Source of the DNA: Rhizobium leguminosarum | Lineage (GTDB): Bacteria; Pseudomonadota; Alphaproteobacteria; Rhizobiales; Rhizobiaceae | DNA: 64,000 nucleotides | Direction of reading: 5' to 3' | NCBI RefSeq assembly: GCF_004123835.1 | Contig: NZ_MZMU01000003.1 | Coordinates: 310,001-374,000 of the forward strand | Shown here: positions 1 to 8,867 of the stretch, piece by piece | How positions within the stretch are numbered: the first letter of the stretch is position 1 | Layout of the letters: the number at the start of each line of letters is the position of its first letter | Notes under the pieces: model-generated | Seen by the model: the letters and a program-made list of their open reading frames with translations, nothing else | What the model was told of the DNA's origin: nothing | The model's database searches: none | Translations under genes and position numbers: made by a program

Positions 1-1573
1 CGATCGTTGCCCAGGCCGAAGGCGCCTGCCAGCCGAATTCGGAGCAGAAGCGCGGGATATAGTTGCGGTAGACCTCGTAGCCGGCATCGTTCCACACGTC
101 CCAGATATGTTTGCAGCCATGGCCGTCGGCATTGGGTTCGATCTCCATCGAGCCGGAATAGGGACTACCGGGATAATAGGGCCGGTCCGGATCAAGTTCG
201 GCGCAGAGTTTCGGCAGCAGGTCGAGATAGTAGCCGAGCCCCCAGCTTTCGCCCGCCTTGATGATCGGCCGCCAGCCCCATTCGTCGAAACCCCAGATAT
301 TCTCGTTATTGCCGTTCCAGAGGACCAGCGAAGCATGCGGCATCAGCCGCACGACATTGTCGCGCACCTCCGCCTCGACCTCGCTTCTGAGCGGCTCCTC
401 CTCCGGATAGGCGGCGCAGGCAAAGAGGAAATCCTGCCAGACCAGCATGCCGGCGCGGTCGCAGGCCTCATAGAATTCGTCGGCCTCGAAAATGCCGCCG
501 CCCCAGACGCGCAGCATGTGAATATTGGCGGCCTTTGCTTCCTCGATCCGCGCGGCGTAGCGCTCGGCCGTCACCCGCGGGGGGAAACAATCGTCCGGAA
601 TCCAGTTCGCCCCGCAGATGAACAGCGGTACGTCGTTGATGACGAAGGTGAAGGCCGAGCCGTGGTCGTCGGCTGCGGTATCGAGCCGCAGCGAGCGGAA
701 ACCGAGTTCGCGCTGATAACTGTCGAGCACATCGTCGCTGATCTCGTCGACCAGCCTCAGCGTCAGCGGATAGAGCGGCTGTGCGCCGAGATGGTGCGGC
801 CACCAGAGCTGCGGCGAGGGCACGGCAAGCTCGAAGGCCACCGCTTCTTCGCCGGCGGCGATCGCCACTGTCTTGGTCACGCCGCCGATTTCGGCGACGA
901 GCCTCAACGGCGTCTTGTCGCCCTGCCGCGCCAGCCTGGCATGCACTTTTACCAGCCCGTCGCCGCCGGCAAGTATTGCCGACACCCGTGTTTCGGCAAG
1001 CCGCGCCCGATCCCAGCTTTCCAGCCGCACGGGCTTCCAGACGCCCGCCGTCACCAGCGTCGGCCCCCAGTCCCAGCCGAAATTGCAGGCCATCTTGCGC
1101 ATCAGATTGCCCGGTCCCGGATAGTTGTTGGGACGGTAGCCATAATGTTTTTCCATCTCCGCGCCATAGGCGTAAGCCGAGCGGAAGGTGACCGTGAGTT
1201 CGTTCGCGCCGGACTTCAGCAGTGGGGAAACGTCGAAACGATAGGTGCGGTGCATGTTGAAGGTGCGGCCGATCTCTTCGCCGTTGAGAGAGATCACCGC
1301 GATCGTATCGAACCCGTCGAAGACCAGTTCCTGCACCCTGCCATCACCAGGCATCGCCTCGAAGCTGCAGCGATAGGTCCAGTCGGTCTTGCCGATCCAG
1401 TCATTGGTGATCTCATTGACGTCGATATAGGGATCGGGGATCAGCCGGTTGGCGAGAAGGTCGAGATGCACGCAGCCCGGCACCGTCGCGGGTATCGCAG
1501 CCGGCATGCTAAGCCTTGCTGTATCGTTACAGGAGAGTGTCCAGCCGGAGTTGAGCGCAGTCTTTTCGATCAT
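1..1573 (-). CDS. Beta-mannosidase-type glycoside hydrolase (GH2), 3' part outside the window
   Basis: GH2 enzymes of this type remove terminal beta-mannosyl residues; no signal peptide is visible, so a cytoplasmic role is likely. The frame is open from an ATG at 1573 to the window edge (about 524 residues), so the C-terminus is missing. Two landmarks are visible: LWNGNNENIW (about residues 418-427), the acid/base motif of beta-mannosidases, and RFCSEFGWQA near the edge, whose Glu (about residue 512) fits the catalytic nucleophile. AGGAG lies 6 bases before the ATG, which supports this start. The glyoxalase-like gene lies 81 bases upstream on the same strand. The exact substrate is inferred from the GNNE motif; another GH2 activity is possible but less likely. 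Confidence 0.88.
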   Translation of the reverse strand, partial: MIEKTALNSGWTLSCNDTARLSMPAAIPATVPGCVHLDLLANRLIPDPYIDVNEITNDWIGKTDWTYRCSFEAMPGDGRVQELVFDGFDTIAVISLNGEEIGRTFNMHRTYRFDVSPLLKSGANELTVTFRSAYAYGAEMEKHYGYRPNNYPGPGNLMRKMACNFGWDWGPTLVTAGVWKPVRLESWDRARLAETRVSAILAGGDGLVKVHARLARQGDKTPLRLVAEIGGVTKTVAIAAGEEAVAFELAVPSPQLWWPHHLGAQPLYPLTLRLVDEISDDVLDSYQRELGFRSLRLDTAADDHGSAFTFVINDVPLFICGANWIPDDCFPPRVTAERYAARIEEAKAANIHMLRVWGGGIFEADEFYEACDRAGMLVWQDFLFACAAYPEEEPLRSEVEAEVRDNVVRLMPHASLVLWNGNNENIWGFDEWGWRPIIKAGESWGLGYYLDLLPKLCAELDPDRPYYPGSPYSGSMEIEPNADGHGCKHIWDVWNDAGYEVYRNYIPRFCSEFGWQAPSAWATI

Positions 1574-1654
1574 GGCGGGCTCCTGATGCATGCCGCTTGA
1601 AGCTGTGGGATTATCTGTGGTTTGGAACGGATCGGTGGTTCGGCGTCAGATGCC

Positions 1655-2041
1655 TCAGAGAAACCGGCCGTGGCGCTGCAGCACCTCGATCTTGTAGCCA
1701 TCGGGATCGCTGATGAAGAAGAACAGGCCGAAGAGCTTGCCGTCGCGGTTGAGCTCCACCAGTTCACCGGGCTTGAGCCCAAGCTTCGACAGCCGCTCTC
1801 GCTCGACCGCCACCTCCTCGACCGAGACGGCAAGATGGCCATAGGCATTGCCGAGGTCATAGGGCGCGGTCCGACCCTTGTTGACGGTCAGTTCCAGCTC
1901 GAAGCCGGTCTCGGCACTGCTCATATAGATCAATGTGAAGGTTTCGAAATCGACGCGGTCGGCGACCGAAAGGCCGAAGGCCCTCTCGTAGAATTCAACG
2001 GAGCGCGCCTCATCGAGAACGCGGATCATGGAGTGGATCAT
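1655..2041 (-). CDS. Glyoxalase I / VOC family protein (lactoylglutathione lyase-like)
   Basis: Small VOC-fold metalloenzyme of 128 residues, close to the usual length of GloA, which converts the methylglyoxal-glutathione adduct to lactoylglutathione. The four expected metal ligands can be placed: His in MIHSMIRV, Glu in GFELELT, His in YGHLAV and Glu in GYKIEVLQ. I chose the ATG at 2041 because GGAGG lies upstream (spacing rather long, about 14 bases); an in-frame ATG at 2068 would fall inside the palindromic repeat and has no ribosome site. Codirectional with the mannosidase gene but probably with its own promoter. The substrate is inferred; other VOC members (dioxygenases, resistance proteins) share the fold. 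Confidence 0.8.
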   Translation of the reverse strand: MIHSMIRVLDEARSVEFYERAFGLSVADRVDFETFTLIYMSSAETGFELELTVNKGRTAPYDLGNAYGHLAVSVEEVAVERERLSKLGLKPGELVELNRDGKLFGLFFFISDPDGYKIEVLQRHGRFL

Positions 2042-2067
2042 CTTCGCCAAGTCTGCCTCCCATGGCA

Positions 2068-2128
2068 CTACAGTGCCGCGCGTCTTTTTAGACGCGCAAA
2101 GGACGCTGTAGCACTTTGAATTATGCAG
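2068..2128. repeat. Truncated two-hairpin intergenic repeat (RIME-like), half copy
   Basis: Begins CTACAGTGCCGCGCGTC and keeps the first hairpin (GACGCGC / GCGCGTC arms) and the CACTTTGAA linker. The second hairpin is reduced to its last bases, TTATGCAG. It matches the left half of the complete copy at 6008-6108. It lies directly upstream of the glyoxalase start, with the CTACAG end facing the gene. Confidence 0.8.
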
Positions 2129-2157
2129 CAGTTACGGCAGTCTTGGTACCCGTCCTC

Positions 2158-2907
2158 CTACGCCGGGCGCAAGCCGATTCTTCGGGTGATCGCCCCTTCG
2201 ACGAGGCCCATAGCGTCATAGATCAGCACCGCCATCAGGCCGACGATCAGACCGCCCTGCAGGATGAAGGCGGTATTGTCGGAAATCAGCCCGGCTATGA
2301 TGACCTCGCCGAGGCCCTTTGCCGCAACCGTCGAGCCGATCGTCGCCGTGCCGATATTGATCACGGTCGCCACCTTCAAGCCTTCGAGGATCAGCGGCAG
2401 TGCAAGCGGCAGTTCGACCCGCAACAGCCGCTGCGTGCCGTTCATGCCCATGCCGTCGGCGGCATCGAGCACTTGCGGCGAAACCTGCTTCAGCCCGGCG
2501 ACGGTGTTTTCGAAGATCGGCAGCAGGCCGTAGAGAAAGAGCGCAATCAGCGTCGGCATGGCGCCGAAGCCGGTCGCGGGAACGGCAAGCGCCAGCACCG
2601 CAACCGGCGGAAAGGTCTGCCCGGCATTGGCGATGGCACGCGACAGCGGCAGGAAATCAGCCCCGCTTTCCCGCGTCACGAAGATGCCGCCGATAACGGC
2701 GAGCACGGCGCTGCAGATAATCGAGCCGATCACCAGCTGCAGATGGCCGGCGGCAAGCGAGGCAAGGCTGTTCTGCGTATAGACGGCAGGCGCATTGTTG
2801 CTGGTCAGCGGCGTGAGCAGGAAGGAAAGCCACTCCGTCCTGAACAGCAGGATCAAGAGCAGGGCGAGCGCCGCCAGGCGGAAGAGATTGGCGACGAGGA
2901 GCTTCAT
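2158..2907 (-). CDS. yehW: Osmoprotectant ABC transporter permease YehW-like
   Basis: Inner-membrane permease of 249 residues, last gene of a four-gene importer. It has an N-terminal membrane segment (about residues 5-25) and about five more, with the coupling region around DAADGMGMNGTQRLLRVELP (about residues 145-165) typical of the glycine betaine/choline permease family. It starts at ATG 2907, overlapping the stop of the ATPase gene by ATGA, so translation is probably coupled. Gene order (binding protein, long permease, ATPase, short permease) is that of E. coli yehZYXW/osmF, which supports the assignment. The substrate is not shown by sequence; betaine-type osmolytes are expected. Confidence 0.88.
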   Translation of the reverse strand: MKLLVANLFRLAALALLLILLFRTEWLSFLLTPLTSNNAPAVYTQNSLASLAAGHLQLVIGSIICSAVLAVIGGIFVTRESGADFLPLSRAIANAGQTFPPVAVLALAVPATGFGAMPTLIALFLYGLLPIFENTVAGLKQVSPQVLDAADGMGMNGTQRLLRVELPLALPLILEGLKVATVINIGTATIGSTVAAKGLGEVIIAGLISDNTAFILQGGLIVGLMAVLIYDAMGLVEGAITRRIGLRPA

Positions 2908-3848
2908 GCCTTGCGGCCCAGTTCGAGAAGCCGGGTCATCGAGATCGAACCCACCGGCGCCTTCTCGCCGTCCTGCACCGCCGCCTCGTCGACCCCCTGC
3001 CAGATCATTTCGGCCAGTGCATCGCGCAGACTGAGCGACTGCGGCAGGGCATAGGCGAGACCGCTCTTTGCCGGCTCCATGCTCTCCTTCAGCGGCAGCA
3101 GCGACATCAGCTTCAGCGCTCGGTCGGAGGTGCCGGTCAATTGCTGCACGAAGGGATCGGCGGGTTCGGTCAGGATCTTTTCCGGCGTCGAGCATTGCAG
3201 CAATTTGCCCTGGCTCATCACCGCGATCTGGTTGCCGAGATGGAAGGCCTCGTCCATGTCGTGGGTGACGAGAATAACCGTCGTGCCGAACTGCTTCTGG
3301 ATCGCCAGGAGGTCGTCCTGCGCCTTGCCGCGGATGACGGGATCGAGCGCGCCGAAGGGTTCGTCCATCAACAGCAGCTCCGGTTCGGCCGCCAGCGCCC
3401 GGGCGACGCCGACGCGCTGCTGCTGGCCGCCGGAGAGCTGGTGCGGATATTTGTCGGCAAAGGTCGCTGGATCGAGGTTGAAAAGCCCGAGCAATTCCTC
3501 GACCCGCTTGGCGATACGGGCGGCATCCCAATCGAGGAGCTGCGGCACGGTGGCGATATTCTGCGCCACGGTCCGGTGCGGAAAGAGGCCGTGGCCCTGG
3601 ATCGCGTAGCCGATCTTGCGGCGAAGCTCGGTCACCGGCACGTCCATCACATTTTGCCCGCCGACGAAGATCTCGCCTTCGGTGATCGGAACCAGCCGGT
3701 TGATCATCCGCATCAGCGTCGATTTGCCGGAGCCCGACGTGCCGACGATGACGGTGATCTCGCCCTTCTCGACGCTCATCGAGACGTCGTCGACGACAGT
3801 GGCGGCGCCATAGCGCTTGGTGACGTTCCTGATCTCGATCATGGTCAT
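2904..3848 (-). CDS. yehX: Osmoprotectant ABC transporter ATP-binding protein YehX-like
   Basis: Cytoplasmic ATPase of 314 residues that drives the importer. Visible motifs are Walker A GTSGSGKST (about residues 36-44), the signature [15 protein letters not shown] (about 138-152), Walker B LLLMDEPFGALD and the switch His in LVTHDMDEA. The first 240 residues are the ATPase domain; the last 70 (LKLMSLLPLKESMEP onward) are a short extension rather than a full pair of CBS domains. ATG 3848 overlaps the upstream permease stop (ATGA), and its own stop overlaps the next permease start in the same way. A second ATG two codons later (3842) is an alternative start. Confidence 0.92.
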   Translation of the reverse strand: MTMIEIRNVTKRYGAATVVDDVSMSVEKGEITVIVGTSGSGKSTLMRMINRLVPITEGEIFVGGQNVMDVPVTELRRKIGYAIQGHGLFPHRTVAQNIATVPQLLDWDAARIAKRVEELLGLFNLDPATFADKYPHQLSGGQQQRVGVARALAAEPELLLMDEPFGALDPVIRGKAQDDLLAIQKQFGTTVILVTHDMDEAFHLGNQIAVMSQGKLLQCSTPEKILTEPADPFVQQLTGTSDRALKLMSLLPLKESMEPAKSGLAYALPQSLSLRDALAEMIWQGVDEAAVQDGEKAPVGSISMTRLLELGRKA

Positions 3849-5011
3849 GCGGCGGATCCCCGGATGCTTTCGATGACCGCATCGAGGATGACGGCCGATG
3901 AGAAGGCGAAGAAGACAGTCGGCACGGCGCCGAGCAGGACGAGGTCCATGGCCGTCTGGCCGAGCCCCTGGAAGATGAAGATGCCGAAGCCGCCGCCGCC
4001 GATCAGTGCGGCGATCGTCACCATGCCGATCGCCTGCACCAGCACGATACGGATGCCGGTGAGGATGACCGGGAAGGCGAGCGGCATGTCGATGCCGGTC
4101 AGGATCTGCCAGCGCGTCAGCCCCATGCCGGCCGCAGCGTCGCGCACCGAAGGGTCGACGCCCTGGAGGCCGACGACGGTGTTGGCGACGATCGGCAGCA
4201 GCGAATAGAGCACCAGCGCAATCAAGGCAGGCGCCGTGCCGATGCCGCGGATGCCGATGGCGGCGGCGAGCGGCACATGGGTGGCGAGATAGCCGAGCGG
4301 CAGCATCAACAGGCCGAAGAGCGCGAGGCTCGGGATCGTCTGGATGAGGCTCAGCCCCTGCAGCACAATGGCGCGCAGCTTCGGCACCCAGAAGCAGAGG
4401 ATGCCGAGCGGCAAGCCGAGAATGATGGCGATGGCAAGCGAGCCGAACGCCAGCAGCAGATGCGAGATCGCTTCGGTCTCGAATTGCGGGGCCCGCGTCG
4501 AAAATTCCTTCATGATCGAAAGGCTGTCGAGCAGGCCGGAGGAGAGCGAGATGAAGAGCAGCGCCGTATAGGCTGCCAGGGCTGCGACCCGCATCCACGG
4601 CGCCAGCCGGATCTTCACCAGTGCATCGGAAATGACGAGCCCGATCACGGCAAACAGCACCCAGAAGCCGCCGCCGGGCGTCATGCGCGCCACCGTGCTG
4701 CCGGGCGGCGTTGCCGCCGTCGAGACGAGGCCGATCGCAACGATCAGCGCCGCAAGGCAGAGCGTGGCGATGACAAGCCGGGCCACCGCATTGGTGAGGA
4801 ACAGCGTGGCGAAGGCGGTGAGAAGGAGAAGCACGGTCAGGATGATGACGGAAGGCTGGGGAAGAAGCTGCATCAGCAGCATCGGCTTGCCGGCGGCGAT
4901 GCGGTTTGCCTTCACGTAAATGAAGGGCATCAGTGCCGTTGCCGCGATGCCGCCGGCCACCAGAACCACGCCGAGCCGGTCCAGTTTACGGACCGCTAAG
5001 GTTTCTTCCAT
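3845..5011 (-). CDS. yehY: Osmoprotectant ABC transporter permease YehY-like (long form)
   Basis: Permease of 388 residues, longer than ordinary OpuBB-type permeases and close to E. coli YehY (about 385). The extra N-terminal part holds several membrane segments (about residues 14-32, 50-68, 75-97, 112-130, 138-156) before the core domain, whose coupling region AAAGMGLTRWQILTGIDMPL is near residues 290-310. ATG 5011 is used; a TTG one codon earlier is possible. It follows osmF after a 58-base gap that contains a 10-bp stem-loop, and overlaps yehX by ATGA. The function as partner of YehW is inferred from gene order. Confidence 0.88.
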   Translation of the reverse strand: MEETLAVRKLDRLGVVLVAGGIAATALMPFIYVKANRIAAGKPMLLMQLLPQPSVIILTVLLLLTAFATLFLTNAVARLVIATLCLAALIVAIGLVSTAATPPGSTVARMTPGGGFWVLFAVIGLVISDALVKIRLAPWMRVAALAAYTALLFISLSSGLLDSLSIMKEFSTRAPQFETEAISHLLLAFGSLAIAIILGLPLGILCFWVPKLRAIVLQGLSLIQTIPSLALFGLLMLPLGYLATHVPLAAAIGIRGIGTAPALIALVLYSLLPIVANTVVGLQGVDPSVRDAAAGMGLTRWQILTGIDMPLAFPVILTGIRIVLVQAIGMVTIAALIGGGGFGIFIFQGLGQTAMDLVLLGAVPTVFFAFSSAVILDAVIESIRGSAA

Positions 5012-5036
5012 CAAATCAACCCTGTCAGCAAAGGAG

Positions 5037-5060
5037 GCTCCGCCCGCGAACGGGCGGAGC
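5037..5060 (-). promoter_or_regulatory. Intra-operon stem-loop between osmF and yehY
   Basis: GCTCCGCCCG and CGGGCGGAGC form a perfect 10-bp stem around a CGAA tetraloop, directly after the osmF stop codon. There is no T-run after it on the minus strand, so it is more likely an mRNA 3'-protecting structure or weak attenuator than a full terminator. It would keep binding-protein mRNA above permease mRNA. Confidence 0.6.
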
Positions 5061-5069
5061 GGGCAATGA

Positions 5070-5978
5070 CTACTTCAGGAAGCCTTTTTCCTTGAGATAG
5101 GCTTCGGCGACCGACTTTGCCGGCTCGCCGTCGACCTGGATCTTGGCGTTGAGCTTGCGCAACTCGTCGGCGGTCAGGCTCTTGAAGATCGGCGAGAGCA
5201 CTTCCTCGATCTTCGGATTGGCCTTCAGCACCTCTTCGCGGATGATCGGCGTCGGGGCATAGACCTGCTGCACATTCTTGTCGTCTTCGAGAACGGTCAG
5301 TTCGGCCGCTTCGATCGCGCCGTCGGTGCCGTAGACCATGGCGGTGTTGACGCCGTTCGTCTGGTCGGCGGCCGCCTTGATCGTTGCCGCCGTGTCGCCG
5401 CCGGAGAGAACGACCATCTGGTCGGGCTTCAGCTGGAAGCCGTAGGTCGTCTGGAAGGCGGGAAGCGCGCCGGCCGAATTGACGAATTCGGCGGAGGCCG
5501 CAAGCTTGGCGGCACCGCCGCCGGCAACCCATTTGCCAAAGTCCGTGAGGCTCTTCAGCTTGTTCGGGTCGGCCACGTCGCTGCGCACGGCGAGCGCCCA
5601 GGTGTTGTTGGCAGGCGACGGCGTCAGCCAGACGATCTTGTTGGCATCGTAATCGAGCTTCTTCGCCAGCTCATAGCCTTGGTCGATGTTCTTCCAGGCG
5701 GCGTCATCGGCCTTGTTGAAGAAGAAGCCGGCATTGCCGGTATACTCCGGATAGATGTCGATTTCGCCGGCGGTGATCGCCTTGCGCACGACGGGTGTTG
5801 CGCCAAGCGCGATGCGGTCCTGCGTCTTGATGCCGTTCGCTTCGAGAGCGAGCGCAATGACGTTGCCGAGCAGCGTGCCTTCGGTGTCGATCTTCGACGA
5901 GACGACGACGTCGGCGGCATGGGCCGCACCCACCGCGAAGGCGGAGAGCGAAACGGCAAGTGCGAGTTTCTTCAGCAT
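5070..5978 (-). CDS. osmF: Osmoprotectant-binding periplasmic protein OsmF/YehZ-like
   Basis: Periplasmic binding protein of 302 residues for the YehYXW importer. The signal peptide MLKKLALAVSLSAFAVGAAHA is probably cut after residue 21. The mature part begins with a type II binding fold and carries EIDIYPEYTGNAGFFF (about residues 71-86), a stretch characteristic of the YehZ/OpuBC group. AAGGGGAT lies 6-8 bases before ATG 5978. First gene of the operon; a complete RIME-like repeat begins only 30 bases upstream, so the promoter must lie within or beyond it. Expected ligands are betaine-type compounds, but YehZ-type proteins can have low affinity. Confidence 0.9.
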   Translation of the reverse strand: MLKKLALAVSLSAFAVGAAHAADVVVSSKIDTEGTLLGNVIALALEANGIKTQDRIALGATPVVRKAITAGEIDIYPEYTGNAGFFFNKADDAAWKNIDQGYELAKKLDYDANKIVWLTPSPANNTWALAVRSDVADPNKLKSLTDFGKWVAGGGAAKLAASAEFVNSAGALPAFQTTYGFQLKPDQMVVLSGGDTAATIKAAADQTNGVNTAMVYGTDGAIEAAELTVLEDDKNVQQVYAPTPIIREEVLKANPKIEEVLSPIFKSLTADELRKLNAKIQVDGEPAKSVAEAYLKEKGFLK

Positions 5979-6007
5979 GGAATATCCCCTTGTTAAACAC
6001 CGTTGAC

Positions 6008-6108
6008 CTACAGCGCCGCACGTCTTTCAGACGTGCAAGGACGCTGTAGCACTTTGAATTTCTGCATAATTTATCCTGAAATCGGTTCCGATCTCAGGAA
6101 TTATGCAG
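6008..6108. repeat. Complete two-hairpin intergenic repeat (RIME-like)
   Basis: First hairpin runs from CTACAGCG to CGCTGTAG, with inner arms GCACGTCT / AGACGTGC. A CACTTTGAA linker follows, then a second hairpin from CTGCATAAT to ATTATGCAG with an imperfect middle. At about 101 bp with two palindromes it resembles published Rhizobium intergenic mosaic elements; identity with them is not checked. Its CTACAG end faces the osmF start. Confidence 0.85.
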
Positions 6109-6448
6109 TTGCCCAAGCCCTTGGCGGGAGGCTTGCGCGCAGGAAAACCCGCCGGCTAAGGCGACCAAGCCGCCATCATGCCGGAATTGCGTGCGTGATG
6201 GAAATAGCGTGCATGCCCGAAAAATCGATGCAAGGCACCTCCAGTATTTGCGGTCGCGGCACGATTATGGCGGCGAATGCACCTCCGCGCGCGGAAACAC
6301 ATTCCCTTTTCCAGGGCCGGCGCGATTTGTTTTTGTCTCCTTGCGTGTTTCCACGATGCTCCGGTGCTCTGTTGCGGGTCCCGCCGCCCGGATTTTTTCT
6401 ATGATCGAACGATAGCCCGCCTCTCTGGAGGCAGGGATATCTTTTTTC
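6109..6448 (+). other. Gene-free stretch in front of the double-HTH regulator
   Basis: No reading frame here looks coding. It must hold the promoter of the regulator that starts at 6449. The purine-rich CTCTCTGGAGGCAGGGATA lies 16-34 bases before the ATG, which is far for a ribosome site. I see no clear LysR-type T-N11-A operator. Confidence 0.4.
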
Positions 6449-7747
6449 ATGAACACATCATATCGTCCGGTTTTTCCAGCGCTTTCCGGAGGTGGCCGTT
6501 TGCATCTTGGTGCCCTGTTCATCGCAAGCCATGTCCTGACCTCCGGTTCGGTCCGAGAGACCGCGCGGCGCTTCCAGCTGTCGCCCTCCACCGTCTCGAC
6601 GGCAATCCGTAATCTCGAGACCGAACTGGCGATGACGCTGACGGAACGCGCATCCGGCGAGCTCGCGACGCTGATTGCGAGCGGCAGGGTGCTGGAAGGC
6701 TTGGAGCCGATCATGGCTGCGATCGGCGAGCTCGGCCAATGGGCCGGTCACGACGGTACTGGCGCCGAGATCGACGAGGCCTGGGCATCCCGCATTCCCG
6801 TCAAGATCGTCACGATGGAGCGTTTTCTCGAAGTCGCCGACCAGGGCAGCATCAACCGGGCCGCTCGCCGCCTTCGCCTCGGTCAGCCGCAGCTTTCGCT
6901 TCAGCTTGCCAATCTTGAGAAATTTCTTGGCCACCGCCTGTTCGAGCGCCAGGCGCAGGGCTCGGTGCTGACGGAGGAGGGCAGGCGCGCCTACCAGATC
7001 TTCATGGCGATCAGCCAGGCGTGGAACGATCTCAAATCCTCGGCCGACGAACGTTATCGGCGCACCGCCCGGTCGCTGCGCATCGGCTCGATCATCCCGA
7101 CCGGATCGGAAAGCTGGGTGGCGCGATGCCTGGGCTCGCTGGTCTCGGAATGGAATGCAAGCCGCAACAACAATGCGATCTCGCTGGTCTCGATGACCGC
7201 CGACGATCTGCGCGAGGCGCTGAAGAGCGGCCGCATCGATGTTGCGATCCTGGATTCGGTCTTCGGGCTGGAAAACTTCCGCCATCGCGAATTGCTGCAG
7301 ACCGAGATGGTGGTGATCGCACCGCCTGACAGTACCGAGACCGGGGTCGCCGATCTCGTCGCCGGCCACCCGATCTGCATGCCGAGCCCGCGCACCGGCC
7401 TCGGCCATGCGGCGATGGCCTTCAGCTACGAGCGTGCGCCCAACCGGCGCCTGCACAGCCAGGATATCACCGCGGCGGATTCGCTGCCCGTCATCGTCGA
7501 CCTCGTCGCCAATCACGGCTACGTCTCCTTCCTCGGTCGCGTCAGCGCCATGCCGATTGCCGACAAGGTGCGAATCGTCGATCTCGACGAGCACCTGCCG
7601 ATGTCCTATCACGTCGCCTTCAACCATCGAAAAGCCGCCGCCGATGCCTGCACTGTCATCATCGAGGTGGCGGCGAGAATTACGTCGGAAACCGTCGCGC
7701 GCACCATAAGGCCGACGGACGCCGGAGCCAGGGAGACCGCAGCGTGA
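6449..7747 (+). CDS. LysR-like transcriptional regulator with two N-terminal HTH domains
   Basis: Protein of 432 residues, about 130 longer than a usual LysR regulator (about 300). Two HTH blocks can be read. The first is at about residues 18-75 (SVRETARRFQLSPSTVSTAI, then NLETELAMTLTER). The second is at about residues 118-180 (SINRAARRLRLGQPQLSLQL, then NLEKFLGHRLFER). Both have the LysR pattern of helix-turn-helix followed by LExxLxxxLFxR. An effector-binding region follows (about residues 200-410). Its stop overlaps the GTG start of cutC (GTGA), so the two are probably one operon. Target genes are unknown. The duplication lies within one open frame with no sign of error. Confidence 0.85.
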   Translation: MNTSYRPVFPALSGGGRLHLGALFIASHVLTSGSVRETARRFQLSPSTVSTAIRNLETELAMTLTERASGELATLIASGRVLEGLEPIMAAIGELGQWAGHDGTGAEIDEAWASRIPVKIVTMERFLEVADQGSINRAARRLRLGQPQLSLQLANLEKFLGHRLFERQAQGSVLTEEGRRAYQIFMAISQAWNDLKSSADERYRRTARSLRIGSIIPTGSESWVARCLGSLVSEWNASRNNNAISLVSMTADDLREALKSGRIDVAILDSVFGLENFRHRELLQTEMVVIAPPDSTETGVADLVAGHPICMPSPRTGLGHAAMAFSYERAPNRRLHSQDITAADSLPVIVDLVANHGYVSFLGRVSAMPIADKVRIVDLDEHLPMSYHVAFNHRKAAADACTVIIEVAARITSETVARTIRPTDAGARETAA

Positions 7748-8469
7748 CGATTTTGCTCGAAGTGTGCGTGGACAGTGCCGAAGGCCTTGCCGCCGCGATC
7801 GAAGGTGGCGCCGGGCGCATCGAGCTCTGCTCGGCGCTGGAACTCGGCGGCCTGACGCCGCTGCCGAGTCTGATGCGGATCGCCGCCCGGGCACCCGTTC
7901 CGGTCTATGCGATGATCCGCCCTCACGCCGGCCCCTTCATCTTCGACGGAACGGACGAGGAAGCGATGATGATCGATATCGATGCCGTCCGTGCTGCGGG
8001 TCTCGCCGGCGTCGTCATCGGCGCCAACCGCCCGGATGGCACGCTCGACATGCCGTTGATCCACCGTTTGAAGGCGCATGCGGCAGGCCTCGGCTCGACG
8101 TTGCATCGCGCTTTCGATCTGGTGCCGGATGCCGATCAGGCGCTGGAGCAGGCGGTCGAACTCGGCTGCGAACGTATCCTCACCTCCGGCTGTGCCCTTA
8201 AGGCCGCCGACGGTCTCGACACACTGAAGCGCCTTTCGGCAAAGGCGGCCGGCCGCATCGCCATCATGCCCGGCAGCGGCATCCGCCCGGCGAATGTCGG
8301 TGAAATATTACGGGCGACCGGCGCCCGCGAGGTCCACGGTTCCTGCAGCTCACCGGTCGAAAGCCGCGATCCGCGCGCCGTGGCTTTCGGTTTCGAGGCG
8401 AAAAGCACAAACAAGACGGATGTCGCCGTCGTCAGGCAGATGCGCAGGGCGATTGAGGCGGCGGGTTAG
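7744..8469 (+). CDS. cutC: CutC family protein
   Basis: TIM-barrel protein of 241 residues, the usual size of CutC. The protein was named for copper homeostasis, but its biochemical role is not settled. Family landmarks are EVCVDSAEGLAAAIEGGAGR (residues 5-24), YAMIRPHAGPF (about 55-65), HRAFD (about 120) and the phosphate-binding-like MPGSGIRPANV (about 175-185). The start is GTG at 7744, overlapping the regulator stop as GTGA, so translation is likely coupled. A MITE-like element follows the gene. Confidence 0.9.
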   Translation: MTILLEVCVDSAEGLAAAIEGGAGRIELCSALELGGLTPLPSLMRIAARAPVPVYAMIRPHAGPFIFDGTDEEAMMIDIDAVRAAGLAGVVIGANRPDGTLDMPLIHRLKAHAAGLGSTLHRAFDLVPDADQALEQAVELGCERILTSGCALKAADGLDTLKRLSAKAAGRIAIMPGSGIRPANVGEILRATGAREVHGSCSSPVESRDPRAVAFGFEAKSTNKTDVAVVRQMRRAIEAAG

Positions 8470-8510
8470 CCCGACTGCGGAGAAGGGATATGCCGCAACA
8501 TCTCGATTCC

Positions 8511-8729
8511 CTCTTCTCCCCAGCGGGGAGAAGGTGCCCGTAGGGCGGATGAGGGGGTCGGCGAAGCCGGTCTTTTCAACAACGCTTATGCGGACTTCGA
8601 CCGGGCCGGCATCGGATCAACCGTGTTCAGGCGCTTACCATCGGCGCGGCGGAATAGGTTTTACGTGAAGGGTGTGCCGTGCGGCCCCCTCATCCGCCTG
8701 CCGGCACCTTCTCCCCGAGGGGAGAAGAG
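8511..8729. mobile_element. MITE-like composite repeat, copy 1
   Basis: Terminal inverted repeats of about 47 bp flank a central part of about 120 bp. Each terminal repeat holds two small palindromes (CTTCTCCCC/GGGGAGAAG and GCCCGTAGGGC or its GCCGGCAGGC variant) and ends in GATGAGGGGGCC. The centre carries GGTTTTACGTGAAGG, found again in other copies. It fills most of the 398-base gap between the convergent cutC and dehydrogenase genes. I see nothing else in that gap. Confidence 0.8.
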
Positions 8730-8867
8730 GATATGCCGCGCCCTCTCCGTTCCCCTCACGCTCTCGCATGGCACGCCCCGGTAGGGTGAGGGGCAGCCAA
8801 AACCGCAAACCGGGCAACCGTGCTCTTGAACAGAGCTCAGCCGCTTCTGACTGTTCCCGAAATTGCT

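Noticed and set aside
107..1600. A 497-codon open frame on the plus strand
   Set aside because: It lies antisense to the beta-mannosidase gene, whose catalytic motifs are clear. Long antisense frames are common in this high-GC coding DNA.
2158..5978. The importer as a ProU-type glycine betaine system
   Set aside because: Two permeases of unequal length flank the ATPase and the binding protein has the YehZ stretch; gene order is that of yehZYXW.
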